DNA of 9,367 bases from Cyclobacteriaceae bacterium (GCA_030637245.1 DAOVVI010000032.1:1-9367), one strand, 5' to 3'. Counted from the first letter of the stretch, positions 1 through 7,596 are shown. The notes: generated by a model not told the origin, from the sequence alone. Numbers and translations are program-made.

Positions 1-1289
1 AAGAACACACCATCAACCCTGCTTCCTGCATCGATGGTCAATGACTCCTCTCCAACACGTTTGATTGTAGCATCCTCATAATCTTTTATTTTCAAAGCTA
101 CTTTCACATCATGGGTAGTTTTGTTTATAAACTGGATATTGTAAAGATTGCTTATCCGTTCATTAGGCTGCTCCTGGTACAACTGACCTGGCACTTTCAG
201 AATAGTTGCCTCAATATCTGTCCTTGTGAAAAGCATGAATGCAACAACAGAAACCAACAATGCCAGCACTATGATGTATCCTATAACTCTTGAAGTAAAT
301 AGTTTAGTATTACCTTCTTTAATGCCAGCGTATGATGCATATTTGATCAGGCCTCGCGGCTTTTCTATCTTATCCATCACCTCGTCACAGGCATCTATGC
401 AAGCTGTGCAATTCACGCATTCCAACTGGGTGCCATTTCGAATATCGATACCCGTCGGGCAGGCATGCACACACATTTTACACTCTATGCAATCTCCTTT
501 TTCTTCCTGTATCTTCCCCTTTTTAAGTCTTCCTCTTGGCTCGCCTCTCAGCCAATCATACATAACTGCTATACTACTATTGCCAAGAAAAACTCCCTGA
601 AGCCTTCCATATGGACAAACAGCAATACATATCTGCTCTCTTAATACAGAAAATACAAGGTAGAAAAACCCAGTAAATGCCATTAGCGCTATGAACCCAA
701 CAATATTTTCAGCAGGAGGTTGACTGACAATTGCTTTTAGCTTTTCAATACCAATAATATAGGAAAGAAATGTATGAGAAATGATGAGGGATATCGCTAT
801 GAAAATAATGTGCTTTGATCCCTTTTTAAGTATTTTCTCTGTATTCCACGGAGCTTTGTTTAGCTTTCTTTGTCTGGTGGCGTCGCCTTCTATCCAGTAT
901 TCAATTTTTCTGAATACCATTTCCATGAATATGGTTTGCGGACAGGCCCATCCACACCAAACCCGGCCAAAAACAACTGTAAATAACACCACAAAAACTA
1001 CAAGGGAAATCATGGACAGCGCCACAATATGAAAATCCTGCGGCCATAAATGAATGCCGAAAATGATAAATTTTCGCTCAAATACATCGATAAGCATTAT
1101 TGGATCTCCATCAATCTTAAGAAACGGAAGTCCGAATAATATTGTCAACAGTACTATAGAAACAACAATTCGGAGATTGTGGAATTTTCCACTTGGTTTT
1201 TTAGGATAAACCCAAATTCGTTTACCCTCTTCATCAACAGTTGCTATCGTATCACGATACTCCTCATCAAACTCATATAAATTTTCCAT
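1..1289 (-). CDS. ccoG: CcoG/FixG/RdxA-type cbb3 oxidase assembly protein (partial, C-terminus beyond window)
   Basis: Membrane polyferredoxin of the CcoG (FixG, RdxA) family; family members reduce Cu(II) to Cu(I) for assembly of the cbb3 oxidase copper centre. I translated 429 codons from ATG at 1289; the frame is still open at position 1, so the C-terminal end is missing. Visible features are transmembrane segments near residues 40-58, 88-108, 160-178, 195-215 and 333-353. The paired membrane cysteine motifs are WCGWACP (C112, C116) and CIAVCPYGR (C221, C225). Two 4Fe-4S motifs follow, with cysteines at 267/270/273/277 and 291/294/297/301. The segment after about 355 begins the FixG C-terminal Ig-like domain. 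It lies 34 bases after ccoP and is probably co-transcribed with it. The start was chosen for the family-typical acidic N-terminus MENLYEFDEEYRD. No ribosome-binding site is apparent. Family assignment is firm. Confidence 0.95.
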   Translation of the reverse strand, partial: MENLYEFDEEYRDTIATVDEEGKRIWVYPKKPSGKFHNLRIVVSIVLLTILFGLPFLKIDGDPIMLIDVFERKFIIFGIHLWPQDFHIVALSMISLVVFVVLFTVVFGRVWCGWACPQTIFMEMVFRKIEYWIEGDATRQRKLNKAPWNTEKILKKGSKHIIFIAISLIISHTFLSYIIGIEKLKAIVSQPPAENIVGFIALMAFTGFFYLVFSVLREQICIAVCPYGRLQGVFLGNSSIAVMYDWLRGEPRGRLKKGKIQEEKGDCIECKMCVHACPTGIDIRNGTQLECVNCTACIDACDEVMDKIEKPRGLIKYASYAGIKEGNTKLFTSRVIGYIIVLALLVSVVAFMLFTRTDIEATILKVPGQLYQEQPNERISNLYNIQFINKTTHDVKVALKIKDYEDATIKRVGEESLTIDAGSRVDGVF

Positions 1290-1323
1290 TCGACATTTTA
1301 GAACGATTACTGAAAGCTACTAG

Positions 1324-2298
1324 CTACTTATTCATAGCTACTTTTAAAGTATCAGTAGTGGGCTGCTCTACAGGTTCTTCACTTGTTTGGTTTTGGTCAA
1401 CAGGTATATACTCTTCGCCCTCTGGTCCTTTAGGGGCAGGAGGATTTTGTGGTGTAGTTCCGACAAAAGTCATAATAAAGCTGCCTACATCTCTCATATC
1501 GGATGGAGTAAGCTTACTTTGCCAGGATATCATTCCCTTTTGAGGGACGCCATATTTTATTATTTTGAAAATGTCATTAATACTGCCGCCATGAATCCAA
1601 TACTTGTCTGTGAAATTCGGGCCGATCAATCCCTGCCCCTCCGGAGCATGGCAGGCGACGCACTCGCGATCGTAAATGGCTTTCCCATTTGCCATCACAT
1701 CAGCTGCATCACTAAATTCTACATTATTCTCATCAATGTTATTCCCTTCCAAAGCCATCATTTCTTCCCTGGCAACTCTCGCATCCTCCATTACAATATC
1801 ATACTCTTCCTGCATTAAAGGCAATGCATCAAAAACGTGATAAACCAAATAATAGATAAACCCCCAAATGATCGTCACATAAAACAACCATTTCCACCAA
1901 GGCGGCAGGTGGTTGTCCAACTCGTGAATGCCGTCATAGTCATGATCCAGCATTACAGTCTCTTCCTCTTCTATTGACACTGAATCAGTAGCCTTATGCA
2001 TCAATTTATTCCATAGGCTTGGTTCCAATTCAGGAACAAATTCTTTTCCTTCCGCTAGCACTTTTTGTTTTTTGTCCTCCAACAGAATCATTCTGATGAT
2101 ACTTACCAGGTATAAACCAATGATAAGAATTAGAATTGCCACAATGAGCACAAATATCAGCACAACAATAAGCATTGTTTCAAGATTGGAGGAAGCGCTT
2201 TCTCCAGATTGAGCAAAAGCAGGTATTGTCAATACAAATGACAGGAACATTATAAATGCTCTTTTTATCCATTTGGCTTTTATATTAGAAAATAGCAT
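1324..2298 (-). CDS. ccoP: cbb3-type cytochrome c oxidase subunit III, CcoP (single haem c)
   Basis: Membrane-anchored cytochrome c subunit that passes electrons into the cbb3 oxidase. The 324-residue product starts with a probable signal peptide (residues 1 to about 29, ending AFA/Q). A long hydrophobic helix follows at about 42-70. A FixP_N-like segment comes next, with the acidic motif LDHDYDGIHELDN and a second helix at about 134-155. The periplasmic cytochrome domain has one haem-binding motif, CVACH at 213-217, and a likely axial methionine at M256 (KGMISW). Proteobacterial CcoP has two CxxCH motifs; only one is present here, without any frameshift. The tail after about 282 is rich in Pro, Glu and Gln and is probably disordered. 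The gene lies 13 bases after ccoQ and 34 before ccoG, so it sits inside the operon. Identity is secure; the exact start could instead be M17. Confidence 0.95.
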   Translation of the reverse strand: MLFSNIKAKWIKRAFIMFLSFVLTIPAFAQSGESASSNLETMLIVVLIFVLIVAILILIIGLYLVSIIRMILLEDKKQKVLAEGKEFVPELEPSLWNKLMHKATDSVSIEEEETVMLDHDYDGIHELDNHLPPWWKWLFYVTIIWGFIYYLVYHVFDALPLMQEEYDIVMEDARVAREEMMALEGNNIDENNVEFSDAADVMANGKAIYDRECVACHAPEGQGLIGPNFTDKYWIHGGSINDIFKIIKYGVPQKGMISWQSKLTPSDMRDVGSFIMTFVGTTPQNPPAPKGPEGEEYIPVDQNQTSEEPVEQPTTDTLKVAMNK

Positions 2299-2311
2299 AA
2301 CTATTAATATT

Positions 2312-2503
2312 TTATATCTTCAAATTAGTTTTGGTTTCATCTGCATCATCATCAAATGGCAGACTTTTCATTTTCTCTATATACTTTTTATCAAGAAATA
2401 GAACCCAGAAAATAGTGGCCGTGAAAAACACGAAAAATATAATCAGTGATATGATCGGCCATATCTCAACGTTCTGTATCTGTTCGAAATAATGTTTAAA
2501 CAT
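2312..2503 (-). CDS. ccoQ: CcoQ/FixQ-like small cbb3 oxidase subunit
   Basis: A 63-residue protein with one transmembrane helix (about residues 15-37) and a charged cytosolic tail (LDKKYIEKMKSLPFDDD). Its size, topology and position between the oxidase catalytic subunit and CcoP match CcoQ/FixQ, a small accessory subunit that stabilises the assembled cbb3 complex. CcoQ proteins are short and poorly conserved, so the call rests largely on synteny. The gene begins 15 bases after the ccoNO stop and ends 13 bases before ccoP, consistent with one transcript. The start at 2503 (MFKHYFEQ) leaves a short N-terminal lead before the helix. No clear Shine-Dalgarno sequence is seen. Confidence 0.85.
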   Translation of the reverse strand: MFKHYFEQIQNVEIWPIISLIIFFVFFTATIFWVLFLDKKYIEKMKSLPFDDDADETKTNLKI

Positions 2504-2518
2504 TTTCTTGTTTTTAAA

Positions 2519-4648
2519 TTATTGAGCAGATGTTGTTTCCTGAACTTTTATATCCGTGCCAAGACGTTGCAGATAGGCGATCAAAGCAATAATATCAAGA
2601 TTTGGATCAGTTTCTATGTTCTCCACCTTGAGCTGAGCCGCAATCTTATCTGCCTGCTTTTGCATGTCTTCAACAACCTGGTCTTCGTATCCGTCTTCAT
2701 ATGGAACTCCCAGTGTACGCATGGCACTGATTTTGTCAGGGGTCTTACTCTGATCGTAATAATTTTCATACAGCCATGGATATCGAGGCATTAATGATCC
2801 CTGAGAAGTACTCGTTGGGTCGTACATATGATAGTAATGCCATGAATCAGGATATTTTCCACCCTCTCTATGAAGATCCGGTCCAGTTCTTTTCGATCCC
2901 CACAGGAATGGATGATCATAAACAAACTCCCCGGCTTTTGAGTATTCTCCATAACGTTCCGTTTCCCAACGGAATGGACGGATCATTTGAGAATGGCAGG
3001 AAACACAGCCCTCCCGGATATAGATGTCTCTGCCTTCTAATTCTAGAGGAGTATATGGTGTCACTGCCTCAATGGTAGGTATATTAGATTTTATCAGGAA
3101 TGTCGGAACCATTTCTACAATTCCACCAATAAGAATTGCAACTAAAGCATAGATAGTAAAACGAATTGGTTTTCGTTCAAGAACACTATGCCAATGTCCT
3201 CCTGTAATTACCTTTTTCTCCAATGCCGGAGCTTCAGCTTCTTCATTTGCAACGAACTTGCCGGCAGTTGCCGTTTTAATTAAGTTATAAACCATAACTA
3301 AAGAGCCAACCCAATATAGAGTCCCACCAAATGCTCTTAACATGTACATTGGAACAATCTGCGTCACAGTTTCAAGGAAGTTAGGATAGGCTAAAATTCC
3401 ATCAGCAGTAAATTGTTTCCACATCAAACTTTGTACGAAAAACGATGAATATAAAGGAAGTGCATAGAAAACGATGCCTAATGACCCAATCCAGAAATGA
3501 AAGTTTGCCAGTTTGATTGAATGCAGCCTGACACCCCACATTTTGGGTATCATCCAATAAAGAATACCAAATGTCAGAAATCCATTCCAACCCAAGGCGC
3601 CAATGTGAACATGTGCAATGATATAATCCGTGTAGTGTGCTACTGCATTGAAGTTTTTCAATGAAAGCATCGGCCCTTCAAAGGTTGACATGCCATAGGC
3701 TGTCACTGCTACTACCATAAATTTAAGTACCGGTTCTTCTCTCACTCTGTCCCAGGCGCCTCTCAATGTCAAAAGACCATTTAACATACCTCCCCAGGAA
3801 GGAGCGATTAACATGATGGAAAAAACCACCCCTAAAGATTGAGCCCAGTCCGGTAAGGCCGTATAAAGCAAATGATGTGGACCTGCCCAGATATAAATAA
3901 ATATAAGGGACCAGAAATGGACAATAGATAGTTTATATGAATAAACAGGCCTGTTGGCTGCTTTTGGCAAAAAATAATACATTAATCCCAAAAATGGAGT
4001 GGTCAGGAAAAATGCCACAGCATTATGACCATACCACCACTGCACCAATGCATCCTGAACTCCGGCGTACCATGAGTAGCTTTTCAAAAAGTCAACTGGC
4101 AATTCAAAAGAATTAACAACATGAAGTACCGTAACAGTTACGAATGAAGCCAGGTAAAACCATATGGCTACGTACATATGCCGTTCTCTTCTTTTAAGAA
4201 TGGTTCCAATCATATTGAAACCAAATACTAACCAAATAACGGCGATAGCAATATCGATCGGCCACTCCAATTCAGCATATTCTTTAGAAGTAGTAAAGCC
4301 TAAAGGCAGAGTCACAACAGCGGAAACAATGATCAGTTGCCACCCCCAAAAGTGCACCCAACTTAAGGTGTCATTAAACATCCTTGCTTTGAGCAAACGC
4401 TGCATGGAATAGTAAACGCCTGTGAAGATCATGTTACCTACAAAGGCAAAAATAACCGCATTGGTATGTAATGGACGGAGTCTTCCGAAGCTATTCCAGC
4501 CGGCATGAAAATCTCCGTGGAGGTTTGGGTAAAACATCAGAGTCGCAATGATGATTCCTACCAGCATCCCAATGATACCCCAAACTATTGTTGCGATAGC
4601 AAAATACTTGACTACCTTGTTGTCGTAGCTAAATTTCTCAATTTGCAT
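2519..4648 (-). CDS. ccoNO: fused cbb3-type cytochrome c oxidase subunits I and II (CcoN-CcoO)
   Basis: Catalytic core of the high-affinity terminal oxidase: it reduces O2 to water and pumps protons across the inner membrane. Residues 1 to about 465 are CcoN, a multi-helix haem-copper oxidase subunit. Visible likely ligands are H61 (RPLHTN, low-spin haem b), H208 (WWYGHNAV, CuB), H258/H259 (AGPHHLLYT, CuB) and H346/H348 (AHVHIGALGWNG, haems b3 and b). Y252 matches the active-site tyrosine that is cross-linked to the CuB histidine in this family, and E324 sits in the conserved FEGP motif. A charged linker at about 463-490 leads to a CcoO helix (about 496-518), then one haem c motif CVSCH at 548-552 and probable axial M620 (SLMPRYPWL). 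In proteobacteria these are two separate genes; here one 709-codon frame encodes both. It is the first gene of the ccoNO-Q-P-G unit. Confidence 0.97.
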   Translation of the reverse strand: MQIEKFSYDNKVVKYFAIATIVWGIIGMLVGIIIATLMFYPNLHGDFHAGWNSFGRLRPLHTNAVIFAFVGNMIFTGVYYSMQRLLKARMFNDTLSWVHFWGWQLIIVSAVVTLPLGFTTSKEYAELEWPIDIAIAVIWLVFGFNMIGTILKRRERHMYVAIWFYLASFVTVTVLHVVNSFELPVDFLKSYSWYAGVQDALVQWWYGHNAVAFFLTTPFLGLMYYFLPKAANRPVYSYKLSIVHFWSLIFIYIWAGPHHLLYTALPDWAQSLGVVFSIMLIAPSWGGMLNGLLTLRGAWDRVREEPVLKFMVVAVTAYGMSTFEGPMLSLKNFNAVAHYTDYIIAHVHIGALGWNGFLTFGILYWMIPKMWGVRLHSIKLANFHFWIGSLGIVFYALPLYSSFFVQSLMWKQFTADGILAYPNFLETVTQIVPMYMLRAFGGTLYWVGSLVMVYNLIKTATAGKFVANEEAEAPALEKKVITGGHWHSVLERKPIRFTIYALVAILIGGIVEMVPTFLIKSNIPTIEAVTPYTPLELEGRDIYIREGCVSCHSQMIRPFRWETERYGEYSKAGEFVYDHPFLWGSKRTGPDLHREGGKYPDSWHYYHMYDPTSTSQGSLMPRYPWLYENYYDQSKTPDKISAMRTLGVPYEDGYEDQVVEDMQKQADKIAAQLKVENIETDPNLDIIALIAYLQRLGTDIKVQETTSAQ

Positions 4649-4700
4649 GTTTAAGTGGTTAGTTATGAAAAATATATGCCAGGTTAAAGAACATTAAAAA

Positions 4701-4718
4701 GTGAATATATGTGTTCAC
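4701..4718. promoter_or_regulatory. inverted repeat in ccoNO leader or promoter
   Basis: The half-sites GTGAA (4701-4705) and TTCAC (4714-4718) form an exact inverted repeat with an 8-base spacer, 53 bases before the ccoNO start codon. On the minus strand the spacer includes TATATTCA (4709-4702), a degenerate -7 element. It could be a second regulator site or part of the core promoter. Five-base arms in A/T-rich DNA can arise by chance. Confidence 0.3.
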
Positions 4719-4724
4719 GAAAAC

Positions 4725-4732
4725 CAAAGATA
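4725..4732 (-). promoter_or_regulatory. candidate Bacteroidota -7 promoter element for ccoNOQPG
   Basis: Read on the minus strand, this octamer is TATCTTTG, a full match to the Bacteroidota primary-sigma -7 consensus TAnnTTTG. A start about 7 bases downstream would give a leader of roughly 70 bases before the ccoNO ATG. No clean TTG -33 element lies at the usual distance; the region there reads TTTTTCAAA. A weak -33 is compatible with dependence on an activator, but the adjacent palindrome overlaps this element, which would suit repression better. Confidence 0.45.
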
Positions 4733-4746
4733 TGACAATTGTCACA
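4731..4746. promoter_or_regulatory. Crp/Fnr-type operator upstream of ccoNO
   Basis: The core TGACAATTGTCA (4733-4744) is a perfect 12-base palindrome. On the minus strand the 16-mer reads TGTGA-CAATTG-TCATA, matching the Crp/Fnr-family consensus TGTGA-N6-TCACA at 9 of 10 positions. It also has the 4-base-spaced geometry of FNR sites. It lies 85-96 bases before the ccoNO start. Fnr-type control of cbb3 oxidases is well established in other bacteria; which regulator binds here is inference. Confidence 0.55.
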
Positions 4747-4874
4747 TAATTTGAAAAATTTAAATAAAAGTTGAATTATTAAATAATATTAAAAATAATT
4801 GGTGCTTATAATACAACATTGCAAATAGCAAGCAGATGCCTGCGACGACAGAAAGGAGGAACAGATCTGGTAAT

Positions 4875-4908
4875 AAAAAACTTGACACTCCGGTAATATT
4901 TGTGCAAG
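4875..4908 (-). terminator. possible intrinsic terminator after ccoS
   Basis: On the minus strand, 20 bases past the ccoS stop, a hairpin can form between CTTGCAC (4908-4902) and GTG-T-CAAG (4888-4881): seven pairs with one bulged base and a loop of 13. Six T residues follow immediately (4880-4875). The layout fits a Rho-independent terminator, although the stem is short and the loop large. It would separate the ccoIS transcript from the ccoNO promoter. Confidence 0.4.
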
Positions 4909-4928
4909 GAACAGGTCTTGAAACACCT

Positions 4929-5180
4929 CTACTTTTTTTTATCTTCATCCTTTTTCTCTTTCATTCCTGTCTGCCGGGAGGGCTGGGATTTTGAATGCCT
5001 GCCTGTCCGCCCGCCTGCCGGCGAGGCAGGATAGGCAGGCTTTTTATCCTCAAAGAGCATTCGTACAGAAGGTGAATACGTATCATCAAACTGACCGGTA
5101 TTAACTGCCCAGATAAATAATCCCAGGAAAAATACTGCAACCACTACACTTATAATTATCAATACAATAATAACCGACAT
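4929..5180 (-). CDS. ccoS: CcoS-type cbb3 oxidase assembly protein with atypical C-terminal extension
   Basis: CcoS is a small membrane protein needed for cofactor insertion into cbb3 oxidase. Residues 1 to about 46 carry the family core: a transmembrane helix (about 3-25, ending FIWAVNTGQFDD) and the conserved YSPSVRMLFEDKK segment. Family members usually stop shortly after this point. Here the product continues to 83 residues through a Pro/Gly/Arg/Ser stretch (about 48-72) and a lysine-rich end (KEKKDEDKKK). The extra stretch is the translation of a G+C-rich palindromic repeat (4997-5040), with a possible second fragment at 4966-4982. The lysine tail could be the original C-terminus displaced by insertion. 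The start is one base after the ccoI stop, so the two are probably translationally coupled. Core identity is strong; a function for the extension is doubtful. Confidence 0.9.
   Translation of the reverse strand: MSVIIVLIIISVVVAVFFLGLFIWAVNTGQFDDTYSPSVRMLFEDKKPAYPASPAGGRTGRHSKSQPSRQTGMKEKKDEDKKK
4966..4982. repeat. possible degenerate fragment of the ccoS REP-like repeat
   Basis: CCTGTCTGCCGGGAGGG shares the block CTGCCGG-(C)-GAGG with the centre of the palindrome at 4997-5040 and lies 14 bases from it. It encodes the PSRQTG residues of the CcoS extension. It may be a decayed second copy or half-element; the match is short, so this is tentative. Confidence 0.3.
4997..5040. repeat. G+C-rich REP-like palindromic element inside ccoS
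   Basis: A 44-base element with exact outer arms GCCTGCCT (4997-5004) and AGGCAGGC (5033-5040), extending to about 12 paired positions with one mismatch, around a centre containing CTGCCGGCGAGG that is itself nearly self-complementary. About 34 of its 44 bases are G or C, against an A/T-rich background. Short palindromes built on CCTGCC/GGCAGG recur in some Bacteroidota genomes. This copy lies in frame in ccoS and encodes about residues 48-62. Only one clear copy is in the window, so its dispersal is inferred. Confidence 0.65.
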
Positions 5181-5181
5181 G

Positions 5182-7596
5182 CTATACTAGCTTTTTGATT
5201 TTTGCCATAAGATTCGTAACTGTTGTTGCAAATACCACAACCGAAATACTGCTTAAGGGCATAAGAATTGCCGCTACCAAAGGTGTTAATTTTCCAGTCA
5301 AAGCAAAACTGATTCCAAGGATATTGTACAAGAATGAAATAGTAAATGCCGCTATAACAATTGCATGAGATACTTGGGCAAAATTTATAAATTTCGGAAG
5401 ATCCCTCAACGAATTTGAAGTCATAATGGCGTCTGATGCCGGAGTAAAATTGGAGGTGTCGTCGGTCACAGAAATACCAATGTTACTTTGCCGAAGGGCT
5501 CCTGCATCATTGAGCCCATCGCCGATCATTAACACATAAGCATTTTGTTTCTGAAGTTTTATGATGTAATCGAGTTTATCCTGAGGGGATTGTTTGAATT
5601 TATAGGTGGCCGAATTTCCAAAGAGTTCAATTAACCGCCGTTCTTCATTTTTATTATCTCCGGTTAGAATTGAAAAACCGAATCGGGATTTTAAAAAAGA
5701 AACAATTTCTTTCAGTCCTTCACGGTACTTATTTTCAATTTTAAACCTCCCCAATAACCTGGCATTTTTGGAAACAAATATTTGAGTGGCATCTGTTATT
5801 TCTAATGAACTATATTCACCTGTATTCACAAAATCCCAGTTGCCCAGCTTGTAAGCATCTCCCTCTACTTCCGCCTGCAAACCTGAGCCAGTAATTTCTT
5901 CGTATTTATCCAGGCTGATGTTGTCTGGGTTTTCATCAATACTCTCTGCCAAAATCCTGCTCAGTGGATGCGTGGAATTTATGGCCAATGCCTTAATATT
6001 TTTAAAATCATCCTGCTCTACCTCCACACCCTCATAGTTAACTTCACTGGTTTGATTGTAGGTGATGGTACCGGTTTTGTCAAAAACAATATGTGATATT
6101 TTAAGTAATCGTTCAATTACATTCACATTTTTAATGTAAAAATTCTTTTTGCCAAATATCCGCATAGCAGATCCAAGTGTGAATGGCGCAGACAAAGTCA
6201 ACGCACATGGACAGGCCACGATCAAAACAGCAGTAAGCACATTTAATGCGGTTTTAAAGTCATTTCCAACCCAAAAAGCAAATCCCAACAGGGCAATTGT
6301 CAAGACAGCTATAGTAAAATATTTACTAATCTTGTTGATCAGCGACTCAAAGCTCTCATCTTTTTCTTTAGTAAAAGCATCATTATTCCATAGCTGAGTC
6401 AGATAACTTTGCGATACAGGTTTTACCACCTCCAGATTGATGCTCTCACCCAATTGCCGGCCTCCGGCATAGATATAATCCCCATTATTCTTCGAGACCG
6501 GGTTAGATTCTCCGGTCACAAAACTGTAATCAATATTGGCATGGTCACTTTTCAAAATGCTATCTGCCGGAATAATCTCTTGATTTCGAACATTGATCAC
6601 ATCTCCTTTTTCAATCCTGTTGACAGGAATACTTTTTAATATGCCATCCACATATTTATAAATTGCCAGCGGAAAATAGGATTTGTAATCACGCTCAAAT
6701 GACAATCCCTGATAGGTGTAGTTTTGAAACCATCTCCCCACCAAAAGGAAGAATAGCAGACCGGATAAAGAGTCGAGATAACCCGGTCCAGACATGGATA
6801 TGATCTCATAAAGACTTCTCGTAAAAAGCACAATAATACCAAGGGAAATCGGTACGTCAATGTTAATGAACTTTTGCTTCAAGCCTGACCAGGCAGACTT
6901 GAAATAATCGCTTGCGCAATAAAATACAACCGGCAATGAAAGTAGAATATTCAAATAGGTTAGAAAACGTTGAATATTTTTTTCCAATCCTTCAAACCCA
7001 AAATACTCGGGCAAACTTAAAAGCATGATATTTCCAAAGGCAAACCCTGCTACCCCGATTTTTAAATATAAGCTTCGATTGATGGATTTTTCGTTCTTTT
7101 TGTTGCTGTCTTCAAGACTTATACTTGGCTCGTACCCCAAGGTTACCATGAGCTCAACTAACTTTCTTACCGAGATGATTTCCGGGTTGAAGTCGGCACT
7201 AAATTCTTTCTTAACAAAATTGACACGACTGTGATTTACTCCGTCTGTAAGCTTGTACAGATTTTCCAAAAGCCAGATACAAGAGCTGCAATGAATGGAT
7301 GGGATGTAAAAAGTGACCTTGGCTTTTTCTCCATCTTTAAAATCCAGGATCAGGTGGGTAATCTCTTCATTATCCAGGTAGGCATATTTGTCATCGAACT
7401 TCTTGCTTTTCAGGCTAATACCAGGATTTTGCTCCAGATCATAATATGTGCACAAATCATTCTGATTTAGAATCTCATACACAGTCTTACAGCCATTGCA
7501 GCAGAAATCTTTATCTTCGAATACGATGTGCTCACGATCGCAATTGTCCCCGCAATGATAGCAAATAGTTTTTACAGCTTTGTCCTTCCCTGTCAT
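5182..7596 (-). CDS. ccoI: CcoI/FixI-type copper-transporting P1B ATPase
   Basis: Heavy-metal P-type ATPase of the CcoI/FixI (CtpA-like) branch, which exports Cu(I) toward the periplasm for cbb3 oxidase assembly. Its 804 residues start with a Cys-rich domain (C12, C15, C19, C32, C33, C36) typical of this subgroup. An HMA-like domain follows, with a metal site at C103/C106 (IHCSSC). The actuator loop carries TGES at 361-364, and the transmembrane metal-binding CPC is at 462-464. The phosphorylation motif DKTGT starts at D506, the HP motif is at 543-544, and the ATP-domain GDGLND is at 692-697. Helices flank these as expected, and all catalytic motifs are intact. It ends one base before ccoS and starts 70 bases after pnp. 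The start gives the family-typical short lead before CYHC. The adjacent oxidase genes support CcoI over a general copper-efflux CopA. Confidence 0.96.
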   Translation of the reverse strand: MTGKDKAVKTICYHCGDNCDREHIVFEDKDFCCNGCKTVYEILNQNDLCTYYDLEQNPGISLKSKKFDDKYAYLDNEEITHLILDFKDGEKAKVTFYIPSIHCSSCIWLLENLYKLTDGVNHSRVNFVKKEFSADFNPEIISVRKLVELMVTLGYEPSISLEDSNKKNEKSINRSLYLKIGVAGFAFGNIMLLSLPEYFGFEGLEKNIQRFLTYLNILLSLPVVFYCASDYFKSAWSGLKQKFINIDVPISLGIIVLFTRSLYEIISMSGPGYLDSLSGLLFFLLVGRWFQNYTYQGLSFERDYKSYFPLAIYKYVDGILKSIPVNRIEKGDVINVRNQEIIPADSILKSDHANIDYSFVTGESNPVSKNNGDYIYAGGRQLGESINLEVVKPVSQSYLTQLWNNDAFTKEKDESFESLINKISKYFTIAVLTIALLGFAFWVGNDFKTALNVLTAVLIVACPCALTLSAPFTLGSAMRIFGKKNFYIKNVNVIERLLKISHIVFDKTGTITYNQTSEVNYEGVEVEQDDFKNIKALAINSTHPLSRILAESIDENPDNISLDKYEEITGSGLQAEVEGDAYKLGNWDFVNTGEYSSLEITDATQIFVSKNARLLGRFKIENKYREGLKEIVSFLKSRFGFSILTGDNKNEERRLIELFGNSATYKFKQSPQDKLDYIIKLQKQNAYVLMIGDGLNDAGALRQSNIGISVTDDTSNFTPASDAIMTSNSLRDLPKFINFAQVSHAIVIAAFTISFLYNILGISFALTGKLTPLVAAILMPLSSISVVVFATTVTNLMAKIKKLV

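Noticed and set aside
226..600. Plus-strand 124-codon frame opposite ccoG
   Set aside because: Antisense to the two 4Fe-4S motifs of ccoG. The minus-strand reading has clear family motifs and the plus-strand product has none.
1387..1818. Plus-strand 143-codon frame opposite ccoP
   Set aside because: Antisense to the CcoP cytochrome domain and not recognisable as a protein family.
4774..4800. A/T-only inverted repeat AATTATT / AATAATT
   Set aside because: Short arms made only of A and T in a very A/T-rich stretch are expected by chance.
4855..4860. AGGAGG, a perfect Shine-Dalgarno-like hexamer on the plus strand
   Set aside because: No start codon with a usable open frame follows at proper distance, and other genes here lack Shine-Dalgarno sequences.
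4760..4948. Minus-strand 62-codon frame with a hydrophobic stretch in the ccoS-ccoNO spacer
   Set aside because: It starts inside ccoS, spans the terminator-like hairpin, matches no family I recognise and has no start signal. Its hydrophobicity follows from T-rich DNA.
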